From Mangifera indica (Eukaryota; Streptophyta; Magnoliopsida; Sapindales; Anacardiaceae), in NCBI RefSeq assembly GCF_011075055.1, contig NC_058141.1:1612001-1676000 (forward strand): 64,000 bases of DNA, read 5' to 3'. A program made the position numbers and the translations under genes. How positions within the stretch are numbered: the first letter of the stretch is position 1; each line of letters opens with the position of its first letter. The notes beneath the pieces are model-generated. The model was not told where the DNA came from, did not search any database, and was given only the letters and a program-made list of their open reading frames with translations. Below, piece by piece: positions 43,216-54,939 of the stretch.

Positions 43216-45922
43216 TATATTATCAATAAATTGATATGACAACAAATTATTAAAGATTATTTAGTGAGGTGCCATACAAAATTAATAATTACATTTAGCT
43301 CACAACTATAAATATCAACCATATATCACATTTTAGTTAGCTTTGCCATTTGAAACAAAAAGCTCTATTTCTCTAAACCTTTCAAAAGCTTGTGCTCTCG
43401 CATCTCTTTAGGGTGGGTGGATACTTTTGAAGACATTTGTATGTTCTAGTATTCCACTTCATCAAACTAAGCATCTTTTGCAAAGGAGAAGGTAGCTAAC
43501 CTTTGTTCTTTCATTTATGCTTGTTTTCATCCATAGAGTTATTTTATACATGTCTTTTCTCAACCTTTCTTAACCATAAAACAACAATGTTAAACCTATA
43601 ACTTTTATACATACACACATATCAATTGACCTATATTCAAATTACTGTATAATATTATAAAAGTGTAAATGTTAGTTTTTAAATTTTTAAGGTTTATTGA
43701 TATTATACTTGAATCGTTTTGCGAGCTCAACTAGTCAAGCAATAGTAAACTCGAACTTGACTAGAGTATAATTCTTGATCTACTTAAATTGAGTTTATCT
43801 CATTTGTAATTCTACCAAAAAGGCCATTGCACATGGCTAAATACAGCTAATACGAGGTCTTTAATCTTTATTGCCTTGAAAAATTATAAATATTATAAAT
43901 ATTCTAAATTACTTGCAAATTATGTCAATATCTAGATCTACATGCTGCGGGTTGAACTCAATTATCTTAAGCTGGTAGTGGCAAAACAAGAAAGAAAAGA
44001 GAAACCTCTGATTAGCTATACCACACTGGGCCTCTTATGGCAAACAGTCATGGACTACTGTGGGCCTCTGCCCTTGAGCCTATCCCACAGCTCTCTAAAT
44101 CGAACCCACAAACGTGAACCAACTAAGTTGAGTTTAGAAAACCAATTGCGTCTTTCAAAAATTTTTAAATTAAATCATATTAAGTTTTAAATTAAACTAG
44201 AAAAAATGCAGTTTAAATTATGGTTTGAATTTATTAAAATTATACACTTTTAAATTGAATTATAGATTTTTATAATGTAATATAAATATGTAAAATAAAT
44301 ATGAAATATGCATATAAAAACATGACAAAATAAATATGACAAATTCTTTCAAATATAATTATATATATTTAAAAAATACAATTTTTGATTCGGTTTGAAA
44401 ATTGTCCAAATTGAAGATTATTTTTAAAAAATTTATGAACTCAAATCAAACAATTATACAAATAAAACTAAACTAAATATTAATTTTTAAGTGATTCGGT
44501 CTGGTTTTACAGTTTGCACTAAATTATGCAACCCTCTATTCAAGATAAATCTAATAAATTAAATGTGGTTTGTAATGATCTATTGTTGCGGAGATATTAT
44601 TTGCTTTGAATTTATATACTATAAAGATTTTATTTTTTAACTTTGTTATTCACAAACATATTTTAACATCTTAGAAGTTATCGTATTATATAATCAATCT
44701 TGTTTAATCATATGCACTAAAAATTTGGGCGTACCTCCGTCTGCAATGAGAGTCGTCGATGACGATGCCATAATTGTTCTGCTAAATGATTTGTAAATAC
44801 AATATTGAGATTATTGCTAACCTAACCTAACATATTTAATTAGAAATTATTTTCATGTCAACTTGAAGATTTTGTTTAATAATATTAATTAAAACCTAAA
44901 TTAGATTTGGCAAGTCTTATGAAAATTGAGATTTGGGAATTTTTGATATGTTATAGAGTTGTTCCTTATGGTCTAGATCGCTGCCATCCTCCGTTCTGGA
45001 AGATGAACTTAGATTGTACCGATTTGGACTTGATTTATGTAATGTATATACTTTAAAAAAGAAAAAAGGAAAATTAATCCTATTAACTGAAAATATATTA
45101 TACATAAACAAAATAATTAAAACACAAACATATTTCTAAACTAAATATATCAATCTCAGACTTGACAGTATAAAACCTTCAATATGATAGATGAAAAATG
45201 GGTCATGAAAATTTATAAAAACTTAGGTTGAATGTTGAGGTTTGTGTGAGACACAGATTCTTTAAAGCAAATCTTTCTTCACTTAAGTGCATTAAAATTT
45301 GAATAACGTATGCTTCTTAGGATATAACGACAGAGGAATAGTAAGAGAAATGCTATTATTTGATCATAATGAACTAAATCAAATCACTACAAGGTAACTT
45401 AAAAAACTCTTAAAACCAAGGGAGAAAATAAAAATAAAAAGAGAGAGAACTCAAATTTTGAAGTTATGTAAAGTGAGAGGAAGAGTCCCTTATATGCCAC
45501 TCCAAATGGACAATACATTGAATATCAAATTGAATTTCAACATAAATTTAAGTATTTTCAGTTTTCAATTCCGTAATCTTCAAGACTTTTTTACATTTAT
45601 TCAATTTTTTGACAATATTACATGTACTAACAACGAGTTTAACCACTAATAAATTATTATTTGATTAGGTGTTATTTTATCACTGATAAAAGAACTATCC
45701 AAATCTTATTTATAATATTTTAACTAAATCGAAGATGAGAAGAAATTAATTTATAGAGATTGAAAAACTAAAAAGTATTATCTTCTCTTATAAAATATAT
45801 TATCTATGATAGAGTTATTTAATTAAAATTATTTGCAACTAATTCTAAACACAATAAATTCTTTATTATAATTTTTAAAATAATTATTAGTTGTTTTCAT
45901 CAATAGTTGTTTCTGTATCTTC
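43216..45922. other. intergenic, no gene recognised
   Basis: AT-rich. 43310-43480 has CTATAAATATC followed by a more balanced stretch, but there is no coding frame. Frames at 43942-44190, 44917-45111 and 45458-45649 show no family features. 45890-45922 would be the original upstream flank of the MLP promoter before copia D inserted. Confidence 0.4.
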
Positions 45923-45927
45923 GGTCA

Positions 45928-46243
45928 TGACAGGATATGTGAAATGATGACAAATTTATGTAACAGGAAGCTAACTCTAGTTCTACGATGAAAATGAACG
46001 AAAGAAGATGAATGGGAGAGAGAGTGAGGAACTCTCTGGAATGTAGAAGAGAGAGAGAGTAAATTTTATTAAGACGCTTAAAATACAATTACATGTGACC
46101 ACCACTTTATATACGTGTGGTTGGGATGACCAATTCCCGCTTTAGTTATTGTCAAGTGGCATTTAAGCCCACTACATTTCCTGACTTACATTTCAGCCCC
46201 TCAAGGTTTGATTACCTTGCAATTACACCTTTATATACTAACA
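45928..46243 (-). repeat. 3' LTR of copia D
   Basis: 316 bp, TGACAGGATATGTG...ATACTAACA on the plus strand. Confidence 0.95.
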
Positions 46244-46254
46244 TCCCCCCTTAA
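46244..46254 (-). other. polypurine tract of copia D
   Basis: The minus strand reads TTAAGGGGGGA, immediately next to the LTR start. Confidence 0.9.
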
Positions 46255-47211
46255 GCTTGACCCTCTCTGTAGGTCTAATTTTTTTCACCAGCACTCTTTC
46301 TCTATCCCAGAGTGCATCTCAATTCGAAAACTGGAATAAAGCTTAAGAAGAGCAAGAGTGATTGTTGTTGTTCTTGTCACTAAACACAGTACCCCTTGGT
46401 AACTTTCAGTACAAGTACGTGAGAAAAATGCTACTCAGTAGTGTCTTGAAGTGGAATTTCCAGATTGGTATGAGATTCAATAGTGCTTGGTATGAGATTC
46501 AACAGTGCTTGGTATGAGATTCAGCAGTGCTACAGCAGTGTGCCTTGAAGTGGAATTTCCAGATTGATATGGGATTCAGCAGTGCTTGACAGACTCAGAC
46601 TCTTTTTCTCCTTTTTTTCTTCTTTTCCTTCTTTTTTTTCTTTTCTTTTTTTCTTTTTTTTCTTATTTTTTTCTTTCTTTTTTTTCACAATCAATCAATG
46701 GCAGTAATATCAAGGATTATTCAAGTTATTTGAGATTTCAAGAAGAAACTACCTTTGCATACCTTATGATTAGTGAAGTCTCAAATTCTGCCAGTCACCA
46801 CCAGCTCAATATGTCAGGATACCATAGTAACAATGATGTGAAAAAAATTATATTTCAGAGGTTTAAGAAGACTACCTTTTCATACCTTCTGATTAGTAGA
46901 GTTCCAAATTCGGCCAATCACTTCCTCACACTACCAGATCAACATGCAGTAGACCTCTTTTTTTTTTTTTTTCTCAACAAAGCCACTTCCAAGAGTCAAA
47001 TTTATCAACAAGATGTGCAAACAAAAATGCAGGAAACCAATTTATCAACAAGTTATGCACAAACATAATACTAATATTAGAAAAGCACAGGCTAATAGGT
47101 TATGCACAATTTAGACACTGGTATCAGGACAACACAACTCAACAAGTTATATGAAAGAAGCACACCTAACAATCTGTGTATCATTTAAAAAAATTCTGAT
47201 AACAGAGCTAA
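46255..47211 (-). other. non-coding spacer of copia D with internal repeats
   Basis: Lies between RNase H and the polypurine tract. 46460-46590 repeats GGTATGAGATTCAACAGTGC four times. 46605-46690 is a T-rich run. A block of about 100 bp around ACTACCTTTGCATACCTTATG (46750) recurs around 46870. The plus-strand frame here is low-complexity and not credible. Confidence 0.6.
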
Positions 47212-47682
47212 TTAGCCATTGCTCCTAGAATTTCCTATAGAATTCATACTGCATACATTTAAAGCATTAAGAATATTCTCAAATTTAACAGCTGATAATG
47301 CTTTGGTGAAAATGTCTGCCTTTTGGTGTTCAGTAGGTACATATTGAACCACAACATTTTTGGCAGTAACTTGGTCTTTTATATAGTGTGCATCAATTTC
47401 AATGTGTTTCGTGCGTGCATGAAAAAAAGGATTTGTAGTAAATGCATTTGCACTTTGATTATCACACCAGATGACTGGTGGTTTGAGAAATTCTAAATGC
47501 AATTCACTAAACAAAGTCTTTAACCAAGCAATTTCAGTGGCTGTGTGTTAGTGCATGATATTCAGCTTCTGTGGAGGATAAGGCAACCACCTTATGTTTT
47601 TTTTTTAACTCCACTGAACTAAGTTTTTACCTAGAAAAACATAATAACCAGTGGTGGACCTTCTATCATGTAGACTGCTAGC
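47212..47682 (-). pseudogene. copia D RNase H
   Basis: 47212-47514 reads VIWCDNQSANAFTTNPFFHA, RTKHIEIDAHYIKDQV and EHQKADIFTKALS, the full C-terminal signature of copia RNase H. The N-terminal half (47515-47682, DRRSTTGYYVFLG) has stops. Confidence 0.9.
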
Positions 47683-48930
47683 CTAATCAGAATCAGAATA
47701 ACACTCTAACTGTAGATTAGACACATTATGAAATAAGAGACCATAATCAAGTGTTCCTTTGATGTACCTTAGTACTCGTTTACAAGCTTTCCATTGTAAT
47801 TCAGTAGGAGCTTGCAAAAACTGACTGAGTTTGTTGACAACATATGTAATATCAGGTCTAGTGAAAGTTAAATACTGCAGTGCTCCTATTAGACTCCTGT
47901 ACAATAATGGATGTTCAAACTTTTCACTATCTTCAGGATACAATTTGGTTTCAGTTGTAAAATGAGTGATGCAAGGTTTTGATTCAAGCATGTTTGTTTT
48001 TGACAAAAGATCTCTTGCATACTTAGTTTGACTCAAATTTAGTCCAGTATGATTTCGAAAAACTTCAAAACCCAAGAAAAAATGTAAAACACCCAAATCT
48101 TTTAATGCAAATGCTTGATTTAATTGAGTAATGACTTGTGTGATCACAGAGCTATCATTTCCAGTTAACAAGATGTCATCCACATACACAAGTACATACA
48201 CAATCACATGACTAGATTTATAGATAAACAAACTTGTATCAGAGATGGAAGAAACAAATCGCCATGCCATCAATGCATTTCTCAGCTTCTAAAACCAAGC
48301 TCTTGGAGCTTGTTTTAGTCCATATAAGGCTTTATTTAACTTGCACACCAGCTTACCATTCTTAGCACACTCAGAAAAACCTTCTGGTTGACTCATAAAC
48401 ACAGTCTCAGTAAGATCACCATTTAAGAAGACATTATTCACATCAATTTGTTTAATTTCCTAATTGTAGCTAATAGCAACACTCAAAATTATTCTAATAG
48501 TGGTAGATTTTACAACAGGACTAAAAGTTTCAAAATAGTCAATCCCAGGTGTTTGTTGGAAACCCTTTGCAACCAACCTGGCTTTATACCTCTGAATAAA
48601 CCCATCTAGATTGTGTTTCACTTTAAAACCCGTTTACACCTAACTACATGCATATCATCAGACATAGGAACTAAAGTCCAGGTGTTGTTAGCAACTAAGG
48701 CATTATACTCATCTTGCATTGCTTACTTCTAGTCTGAATCAAGTAAGGCTTTTGTAATTGTTTGGGGTTTAGTTTTGACAACAGATAAAGTGAGAGACAT
48801 ATGAGCAAGATATCTTGTAACATTGAAGGTACTGCACTGTTTTGGTTTTGGAAGTTTTCTTATTTTTGTTTTGGTCAATATGGGATGTGTGTTGATACTA
48901 GTAAATTCAAGTTGTTGACTTTGACTGATG
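47683..48930 (-). pseudogene. copia D reverse transcriptase
   Basis: The frame 47683-48273 has the intact active site LVYVDDILLTGNDSS, then FALKDLGVLHFFLGFEV, LSQTKYARDLL, and LQYLTFTRPDITYVVNKLSQ, ending in RNase H. The upstream part (to about 48900) contains [19 protein letters not shown] sequence with stops. Confidence 0.9.
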
Positions 48931-50470
48931 ACATTAATGCCTAGTGGATTAGATTGAGTATCACTTGAGAATGGAGACTAAGGCTAGGTAGAATTAGATT
49001 AGCTTGGTTGTGACCTAGAAACAGTAGGCTCAGGTTGACCTTGAAGGGATATTGGTGTACCAGGAGATAAATTGTAGTTCTCAGAGACTTGCTGAACATT
49101 ATCAGGTGCATGAGCAGATAATTCAGCACCAGACATACTGGAATTTGACCTGTTTATCTCTAAAGAACAATTTACTGGAGAACTAAGACCATATGTCTTA
49201 CCTATCTGTGGATGAGGGAATTTATATGTTGTAGTACCCTTATCTTCAGATTGAAGATAAATCATTTTAGAAGAGAGGTGAGTTTGTTTAAACTGTGGAT
49301 CATGTGGAAAAGGAAAAACAGTTTCATTAAACGTTACACTTTGAGTGATGTAAATTTTTCCTGAAGAAGACAGACATTTATATCCTTTGTGAGATAGGCT
49401 ATAACCAATAAAGACACATTTTTCTGTGTGAAAGGCAAATTTATGTGACTGATAAGGTCTTATATATGGAAAGGCAACACACCTAAACACTTTGAAAGCA
49501 AGATAATTAGGATTCTTGTGAAACAACAGTTAAAAGGGTGACTGAGAATTAAGAACAGGAGAAGGAAGTCTATTACTAAGGTACACAGCTGTTTGAAAGG
49601 CTAGCCACCAGTATTTAAGTGGCATACCACTATGAGCTAGTAAAGTGAGACCAGTTTCAACTATTTGCCTATGTTTTCTTTCAGCTCTTTCATTTTGCTG
49701 ATGAGTGTGGGGACAAAGATGTCTAAAAATAATTCCCATACTAGCTAGATAAGGGGCTAAGGACCTATATTCTCCTCCCTAATCAGACTGAACACACATG
49801 ATTCTACTGTTGAATTGTCTTTCAACTAATTTATGAAATGTCATGAAGGTGGTCTTAGTTTCAGATTTGAACTTCAAAGGAAAAATCCATGTGAACCTAC
49901 TATAGTCATCAATAAAATGGATGTAGTATATATATCCCTCAGATGACATGGTTGGGGAAGGTCCCCAAAGGTCAGTATGAATGAGTTCAAGAGGTTTAGA
50001 AGCTCTAGACTGAGACATAGGAAAACTGGATTGCCTTAGTTTACCAAACTGACATGCATTGCAGAAGTAACTATTGCTAAGGAAATTTTGAGAGGGACAC
50101 ACAAGTTTGAGGATAGTAGTGACAATTTTTGAACTAGGATGACCTAACCTAGAGTGCCAGAGAGTTTGAGTTAATTCAGACTTGGAAGTCTTACTAGCTG
50201 CTTGACAGTTTGTATCCTTAGTTGTTTGATTCTTAAGAGAATTAACATTAGAAGCATCAGTATCATGAACAGGATTGCAATGAATACTATCAACATTATT
50301 AGAGCCATCAGTATAATTAATAGAATTACAATGAACACTATCAACATTATTAGAGCAGCCATCAGTATCATGAACAGAATTACAATGCACACTATCAACA
50401 TTATTAGACAGAGATTGTTTATTTTTGACAATGGTATTGTTATTATTATTACTGGAGTCATTATCCTTAT
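48931..50470 (-). pseudogene. copia D integrase
   Basis: 50390-49779: zinc-finger region (LWHSRLGHPSS, FCNACQFGK), then HTDLWGPSP with the first catalytic Asp and VQSD with the second. A TAG follows where relatives have Trp or Gly. 49739-49530 contains HTHQQNERAERKHRQIVE with the catalytic Glu. 49526-48999 is the C-terminal part. Upstream of the zinc finger, residues from repeated HCN-S-VHDTDG units (50260-50390) form an Asn/Asp-rich insertion. Confidence 0.9.
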
Positions 50471-50980
50471 GAATTACAGAGTAGAAAGATTTGTTGATGT
50501 ATTTATTTTGTTTAGACTACAGACAGGGATATATGAACTCCTTTGAGCCAATATCAATGTTTGTCTTGTCTTTAGTTTAGGAACTAGATGGCTTGGGCAA
50601 AGAAAGCATACAGAGGCCATCTCTAAGGGTTCCCTGCAATAAGATAACATTACTTAGTCTATCTTTAATCACACATTTGTCAACTGAGATTTCAATAAGA
50701 ACATTATTGTCATTTGGTGATTTTGGATATGCTAAAGAGATTCCTAGTGATATGAGGGACACAGAGTACATTTTTCAAGTGCACAACTTTGTTGTGAATA
50801 AAGCTAGGTAAGACTAACTGACCAATATAAGAAATATGAAGATTCTCACCATTTCCCACTTGAAGTTAGTCAGTGCTTTGATAAGTGGAGGTTGTTGCAA
50901 GTTGAGAGGGGTCAACAGTTACATGATCAGTAGCTCTTGAATCAATAAACCAAGCATCATCTTGAAGAGCAGTTACACTG
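50471..50980 (-). pseudogene. copia D protease
   Basis: The minus strand near 50918-50960 reads AWFIDSRATDHVTVDPSQL. This is the copia protease active site, where DSGAT is expected; Gly has become Arg. Confidence 0.75.
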
Positions 50981-52364
50981 GCTATAGGTGTATTTGGGAT
51001 CCCTGGAGTAGTGTTGGAAGGTCTCTGACAATATTGTGAGGAGTGACACTGGGTTGAAGATAGTTCTGTGTAAGATATGTTTGATGTACATTAGGAGGTG
51101 TTTGTGTAGTGCCAGGATTGTGAAACTGAGATGTGTGTGGAATTGACACTGGCTGAGATTGCTTTGAATGGTGATAGGTATTGTGATATAAGGACACAGG
51201 CTGAGAGTAATGAGGTTGAGTTAGTGGAACAAGACCAGGATAGAATTGAGGCATGATATTTTGAGTGCTGTAGTTGGGATTATATCTATGATAACATTGA
51301 ATTGTAGAATACCCAGGTTTATTACACAGTTGATAGATAACACAACCTCTTCCTCCACTTCTTCCTTTACCCCTAGTAGGACCATTATAAGGTTGAAATA
51401 ATGAAATGTTCTAACTAGACTACCTAAAATTAAGAGGACCAGTAAAATGTGTCTGATTATAGTAGGTTAGTGAAGTTTTGTTGTAGGTGTGTTGACTATA
51501 ATTCACGGGGCCAGATGAGACATAGTTTTCAGTGTATGAATGTTTGTTAACTTCAGTAGGGATGAGAGACAGTTTGTGACTGTTTATGGTTGGTACAGGT
51601 AATTGTTCTAAGGGTTTTGTTAGATTGACAGTATGAGCCCCATGAAAGTCAAGAGACACATTAGATGTGAGGGATTGCTGAGCTTTAGCAAGTCTGAGTT
51701 CATGTTTTTGTAACAGGTATTGAGCATCTTGAAGGGTAGGTTTGTCATATTTAGACTCAATTCTAGAGTTAAGAGTAACTACAGTCGAGTCATAGTCAGA
51801 GTCTAACTCGTCTAAAATAAGACTTAAAACCTTATCATCTGTAACATTATGTCCTCCAGACATAAGGACCTCAGCATATTCCTTCATCTTCTCAAAGTAC
51901 TCAGTAATGCTTATATTGTTCTTTTTTGTGTTTTGCATTAGATTTTTAACATGCAAGAGTTAAGATTTGGACTCAGATGGGAATTCATTTTCCAGAGTAA
52001 CCCATAGATCATGAACATGTTGACATTTGGATATGACCCTAAACATGTATGCAGAGATAGAAGACAGAAGCCAACTCATTAACTGTTTATCAATCTTTTG
52101 CCATAGTGAGTACTCAAGATTTGGTTTCTTGATTATTAGTTGATCTTCAGTTTGAATTTGTATGTATGGAGGAGGACAGGTTAAGAAACCTAGAAGGTGA
52201 CTATCTAGACCATGGGCACCAACAGTGAACAAGACTTGTGACCTCCAAAAATTGAAATTGGATTTATCCAGTTTGGGATTAATGGATTGTAAATGAGAAG
52301 AGCAACTAGAGGTTCCTACACTAGTAGAGATACCCTCTGCAATAGAACTGGTTGAGCTTTCCAT
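50981..52364 (-). pseudogene. copia D gag
   Basis: Starts MESSTSSIAEG at 52364. It contains LDKSNFNFWRSQVLFTV and LWVTLENEF, then one in-frame TAA (51960-51962), then HVKNLMQNTKKN, ISITEYFEKMKEYAEVL and DELDSDYDSTV: a copia gag domain. The zinc knuckle (about 51295-51345) reads YQLCNKPGYSTIQC, with Cys1 and the His both changed to Tyr. A Gln/Pro/Tyr-rich tail follows (50982-51254). Confidence 0.88.
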
Positions 52365-52403
52365 AGGAGCAGAGTTATGAATGCTTAACAGGATGAACAC
52401 CAA

Positions 52404-53648
52404 AAACCAGGATTACAGCTACAATGCACCAACAAATAACAAAACTTATATTGTTCAACATACACTGCAAGCACCAATAGCATGAACAAAAAATTGCAGT
52501 TTTAGTGCTATTATAATCATTATTATAATCTGCATCAAAGTTACAGAACTTTGTTATACTAGAGGGAATGAGGTTTTAAATAAACCTCCTCTTTCGTGCT
52601 AGTAGCATTGCATCCTCGGGTTGCCAGTTTTAGTAACTAGGAAGCAGGTTACACATTGATTACAATACCAAAGAAAAATTACAGTATCACAACAAAATCT
52701 AGTTTTTAAGTAATGCAATTTTAATAATGAACTTAGTTGACAAATGATAATGAACTAATGATCTATGAGGATATCAACACTGAGATAACATGCAAACATT
52801 TTATAGGAATCAGATCTGAACAAAGAAAGAGCAACTAATATTGTAGTTTACTAGAGTCAGACAGATCTACCGGGATACTAATCTTGAGAGAAAAAAAACA
52901 TGCAATCATATTATCAATGAATCAGATTTGACACTTTGCATCCTAAGAAAGAATTGAGCAAACAATAAAAATATTCCAGTAGATTAGAATCACACAGATC
53001 TACAAGGATATCAAACCGAGGTAATCATGCAAACATGTTATAATGAACCAGATCTGATACTTTGTGAAAAAAATTTGTGGTATATTGAACTCACAACAAT
53101 CTACAGAGATAACGATACTGAGGAAACATGCAATCATGTTATCAATGAATTAGATCTGAAATTTTATATCCAAAAAAAAAAAAAACAAACAGCACAAAAA
53201 ATCCAGTGCATTAGAATCACACCGATCTACAACGACATCAAAACTGAGGTAACATGCAAACATATTATAATGAACCATATCTGAAATTTTGCATACTGAA
53301 CATATAAGGAAACATGCATGTGTATTAGAACCATACAGATCTTAAACGAAATCAGCAAACACAGATATATAAAGAAGGGAGAATCATTGTTACAACTATA
53401 TCACACCGATCTACAACGATATCAAAACTGAGGTAACATGCAAACATATTATAATGAACCAGATCTGAAATCTTGCATACTAAACATATAAAGAAACATG
53501 CATGTGTATTAGAACCATACAGATCTTAAACGAAATCAACAAACACATATATATAAAGAAAGGAGAATCATTGTTACAGTGATTTTGTTGATATCTCAAT
53601 CTTCTTTTTCTTTCTCCACAGGTCTAGATCTGACGATGTGAGTCTTCA
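52404..53648 (-). other. leader of copia D with tandem repeats
   Basis: Between PBS and gag. From about 52755 to 53580 a motif (GATCTACAANGATATCAAAACTGAGG...CATGCAAACAT...GAACCAGATCTGA) recurs at least six times with growing divergence. The last two copies (from 53221 and 53405) are nearly identical with period 184 bp. Confidence 0.75.
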
Positions 53649-53660
53649 GCTCTGATACCA
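53649..53660 (-). other. primer-binding site of copia D
   Basis: The reverse complement TGGTATCAGAGC is perfect and directly touches the LTR. Confidence 0.92.
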
Positions 53661-53976
53661 TGACAGGATATGTGAAACGATAACAGATTTATGTAACAGG
53701 AAGCCAACCCTAGTTCTACGATGAAAATGAACGAAATAAGATGAATGGGAAAGAGAGTGAGGAACTCTCTGGAATGTAGAAGATAGAGAGAGTAAATTTT
53801 ATTAAGATGCTTAAAATACAATTACACGTGACCACCGCTTTATATACGTGTGGTTGGGATGACCAATTCCCGCCTTAGTTATTGTCAAGTGGCATTTAAG
53901 CCCACTACATTTCCTGACTTACATTTCAGTCCCTCAAGGTTTGATTACCTTCCAATTACACCTTTATATACTAACA
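53661..53976 (-). repeat. 5' LTR of copia D
   Basis: 316 bp; pairs with 45928-46243. Confidence 0.95.
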
Positions 53977-54010
53977 GGTCAAAATTAAAATTAAAATTGA
54001 TTGAACTGAA

Positions 54011-54018
54011 TATATAAA
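54011..54018 (+). promoter_or_regulatory. TATA box of the MLP gene
   Basis: TATATAAA 78 bp before the start codon and 35 bp after the right LTR of copia D. Confidence 0.7.
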
Positions 54019-54095
54019 GAGAGCCCAAATCATGCTTTTGAAGCACATCTTCCTGTGTAATATTGTGTGCGTGTGAGATTGAACTGAATTCAACA

Positions 54096-54939
54096 ATGGC
54101 GGGGCTTAGTGGTAAGGTGGAGAGGGAAGTAGAAATCGAAGCACCTGCTGAAAAATTCTACAAGGTATGGAAATTTGAATGCTTTCATCTCCCCACCGCC
54201 TCCCTTTCAAACATTCAGGGTGTTCTGATTCGTGAAGGTGACTGGGAGACCAACGGCTCCATCAGAATCTGGAACGACACAGTCGGTAAGATTATGTATA
54301 CATAACTTAATATTATATAAAATGAAAATAAAATTTTTGCCTTTCATCTCTTTTGTGAATGTACATGTTTTCTTAAAATATAAATCTCATTTAGGGTTGG
54401 ATTCGAAATTTAGGTTTGGATTAAACAAGTTAAGTGCGGGCCAAGTTTTAGGTCTATTTTCATTAAAACAAATCAAGTTCGAGTTAATTTGAACATTCAA
54501 GTTTAAAACAATTTTGATCAAATCCAAAATGAAATTATTTTTGAACTAAGTTAATGTCTCAACACTATAACCTCAAACTGAATGGATTCCAAATTGATTC
54601 TTTTGAATTCAAACCCATATTAAACTGAACTTTGTTCAGCTGCAGCCATCAAATCCAACTTCATTTACGTCCACCATTTTTGTACAATGTCGTTGTCAAC
54701 CTCATTCTAAACAAATTTTTGTATTGAAAATTGTGAAAATTTATCGTTCAAATTTTACTACCCCTATACATTATCTCTCATAATATATTTATGCATTGAC
54801 AGAAGGGAAATCTGGGATTTTCAAGGAGAAAGTTGAGGCAGATGACGAGCATATGACACTCACTCTTAATGGCATTGAAAGAGATATCTACAACGACTTC
54901 AGGTTCTGGGAACTCGTCTTCAAAGTTGCACCGAAGTAG
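54096..54939 (+). CDS. Major latex protein-like (Bet v 1 family), C-terminally truncated
   Basis: MLP-type member of the Bet v 1 fold, small cytosolic proteins with a hydrophobic ligand pocket; the family is linked to stress and defence. Exon 1 is 54096-54285 and exon 2 is 54803-54939, joined at GT/AG in frame (G|AA), giving 108 residues. Exon 1 begins MAGLSGKVEREVEIEAPAEK and includes EGDWETNGSIRIWN; exon 2 has GIFKEKVEADDEHMTLTLNG, all typical of the MLP-423-like group. Family members are about 150 residues; this frame stops after KVAPK, where relatives continue with a glycine-rich loop and the long C-terminal helix. Nothing after the stop resembles that helix in this frame. So it is a truncated gene or pseudogene, or a further exon was missed. 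Copia D sits in its promoter. Confidence 0.82.
54392..54657. repeat. hAT-like repeat in MLP intron
   Basis: Starts TAGGGTTGGATTCGAAATT and ends about CATCAAATCCAA, with TTCGAGTTAATTTGAA-type words between, as in other family copies. Confidence 0.45.

Larger units (their letters stand above)
45928..53976 (-). mobile_element. Ty1/copia retrotransposon D (best preserved)
   Basis: 8049-bp minus-strand element with 316-bp LTRs (45928-46243 and 53661-53976) that differ at about 14 positions by my count, a perfect 5-bp duplication GGTCA on both sides, a perfect PBS and a clear PPT. Gag, protease, integrase, RT and RNase H are nearly collinear but carry single stops (for example in gag at 51960-51962 and in integrase near 49780), so it is inactive as it stands. 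Two long non-coding parts are unusual: a repeat-filled leader (52404-53648) and a spacer of about 950 bp between RNase H and the PPT. Confidence 0.95.

Noticed and set aside
46586..47068. 160-codon plus-strand frame with long Phe/Ser runs
   Set aside because: The N-terminal half is translation of a T-rich simple repeat, and it lies antisense in the copia D spacer.
50202..50546. Plus-strand frame with Ile/Asn repeats
   Set aside because: Shadow of the repeated HCNS-HDTDG units of copia D on the other strand.
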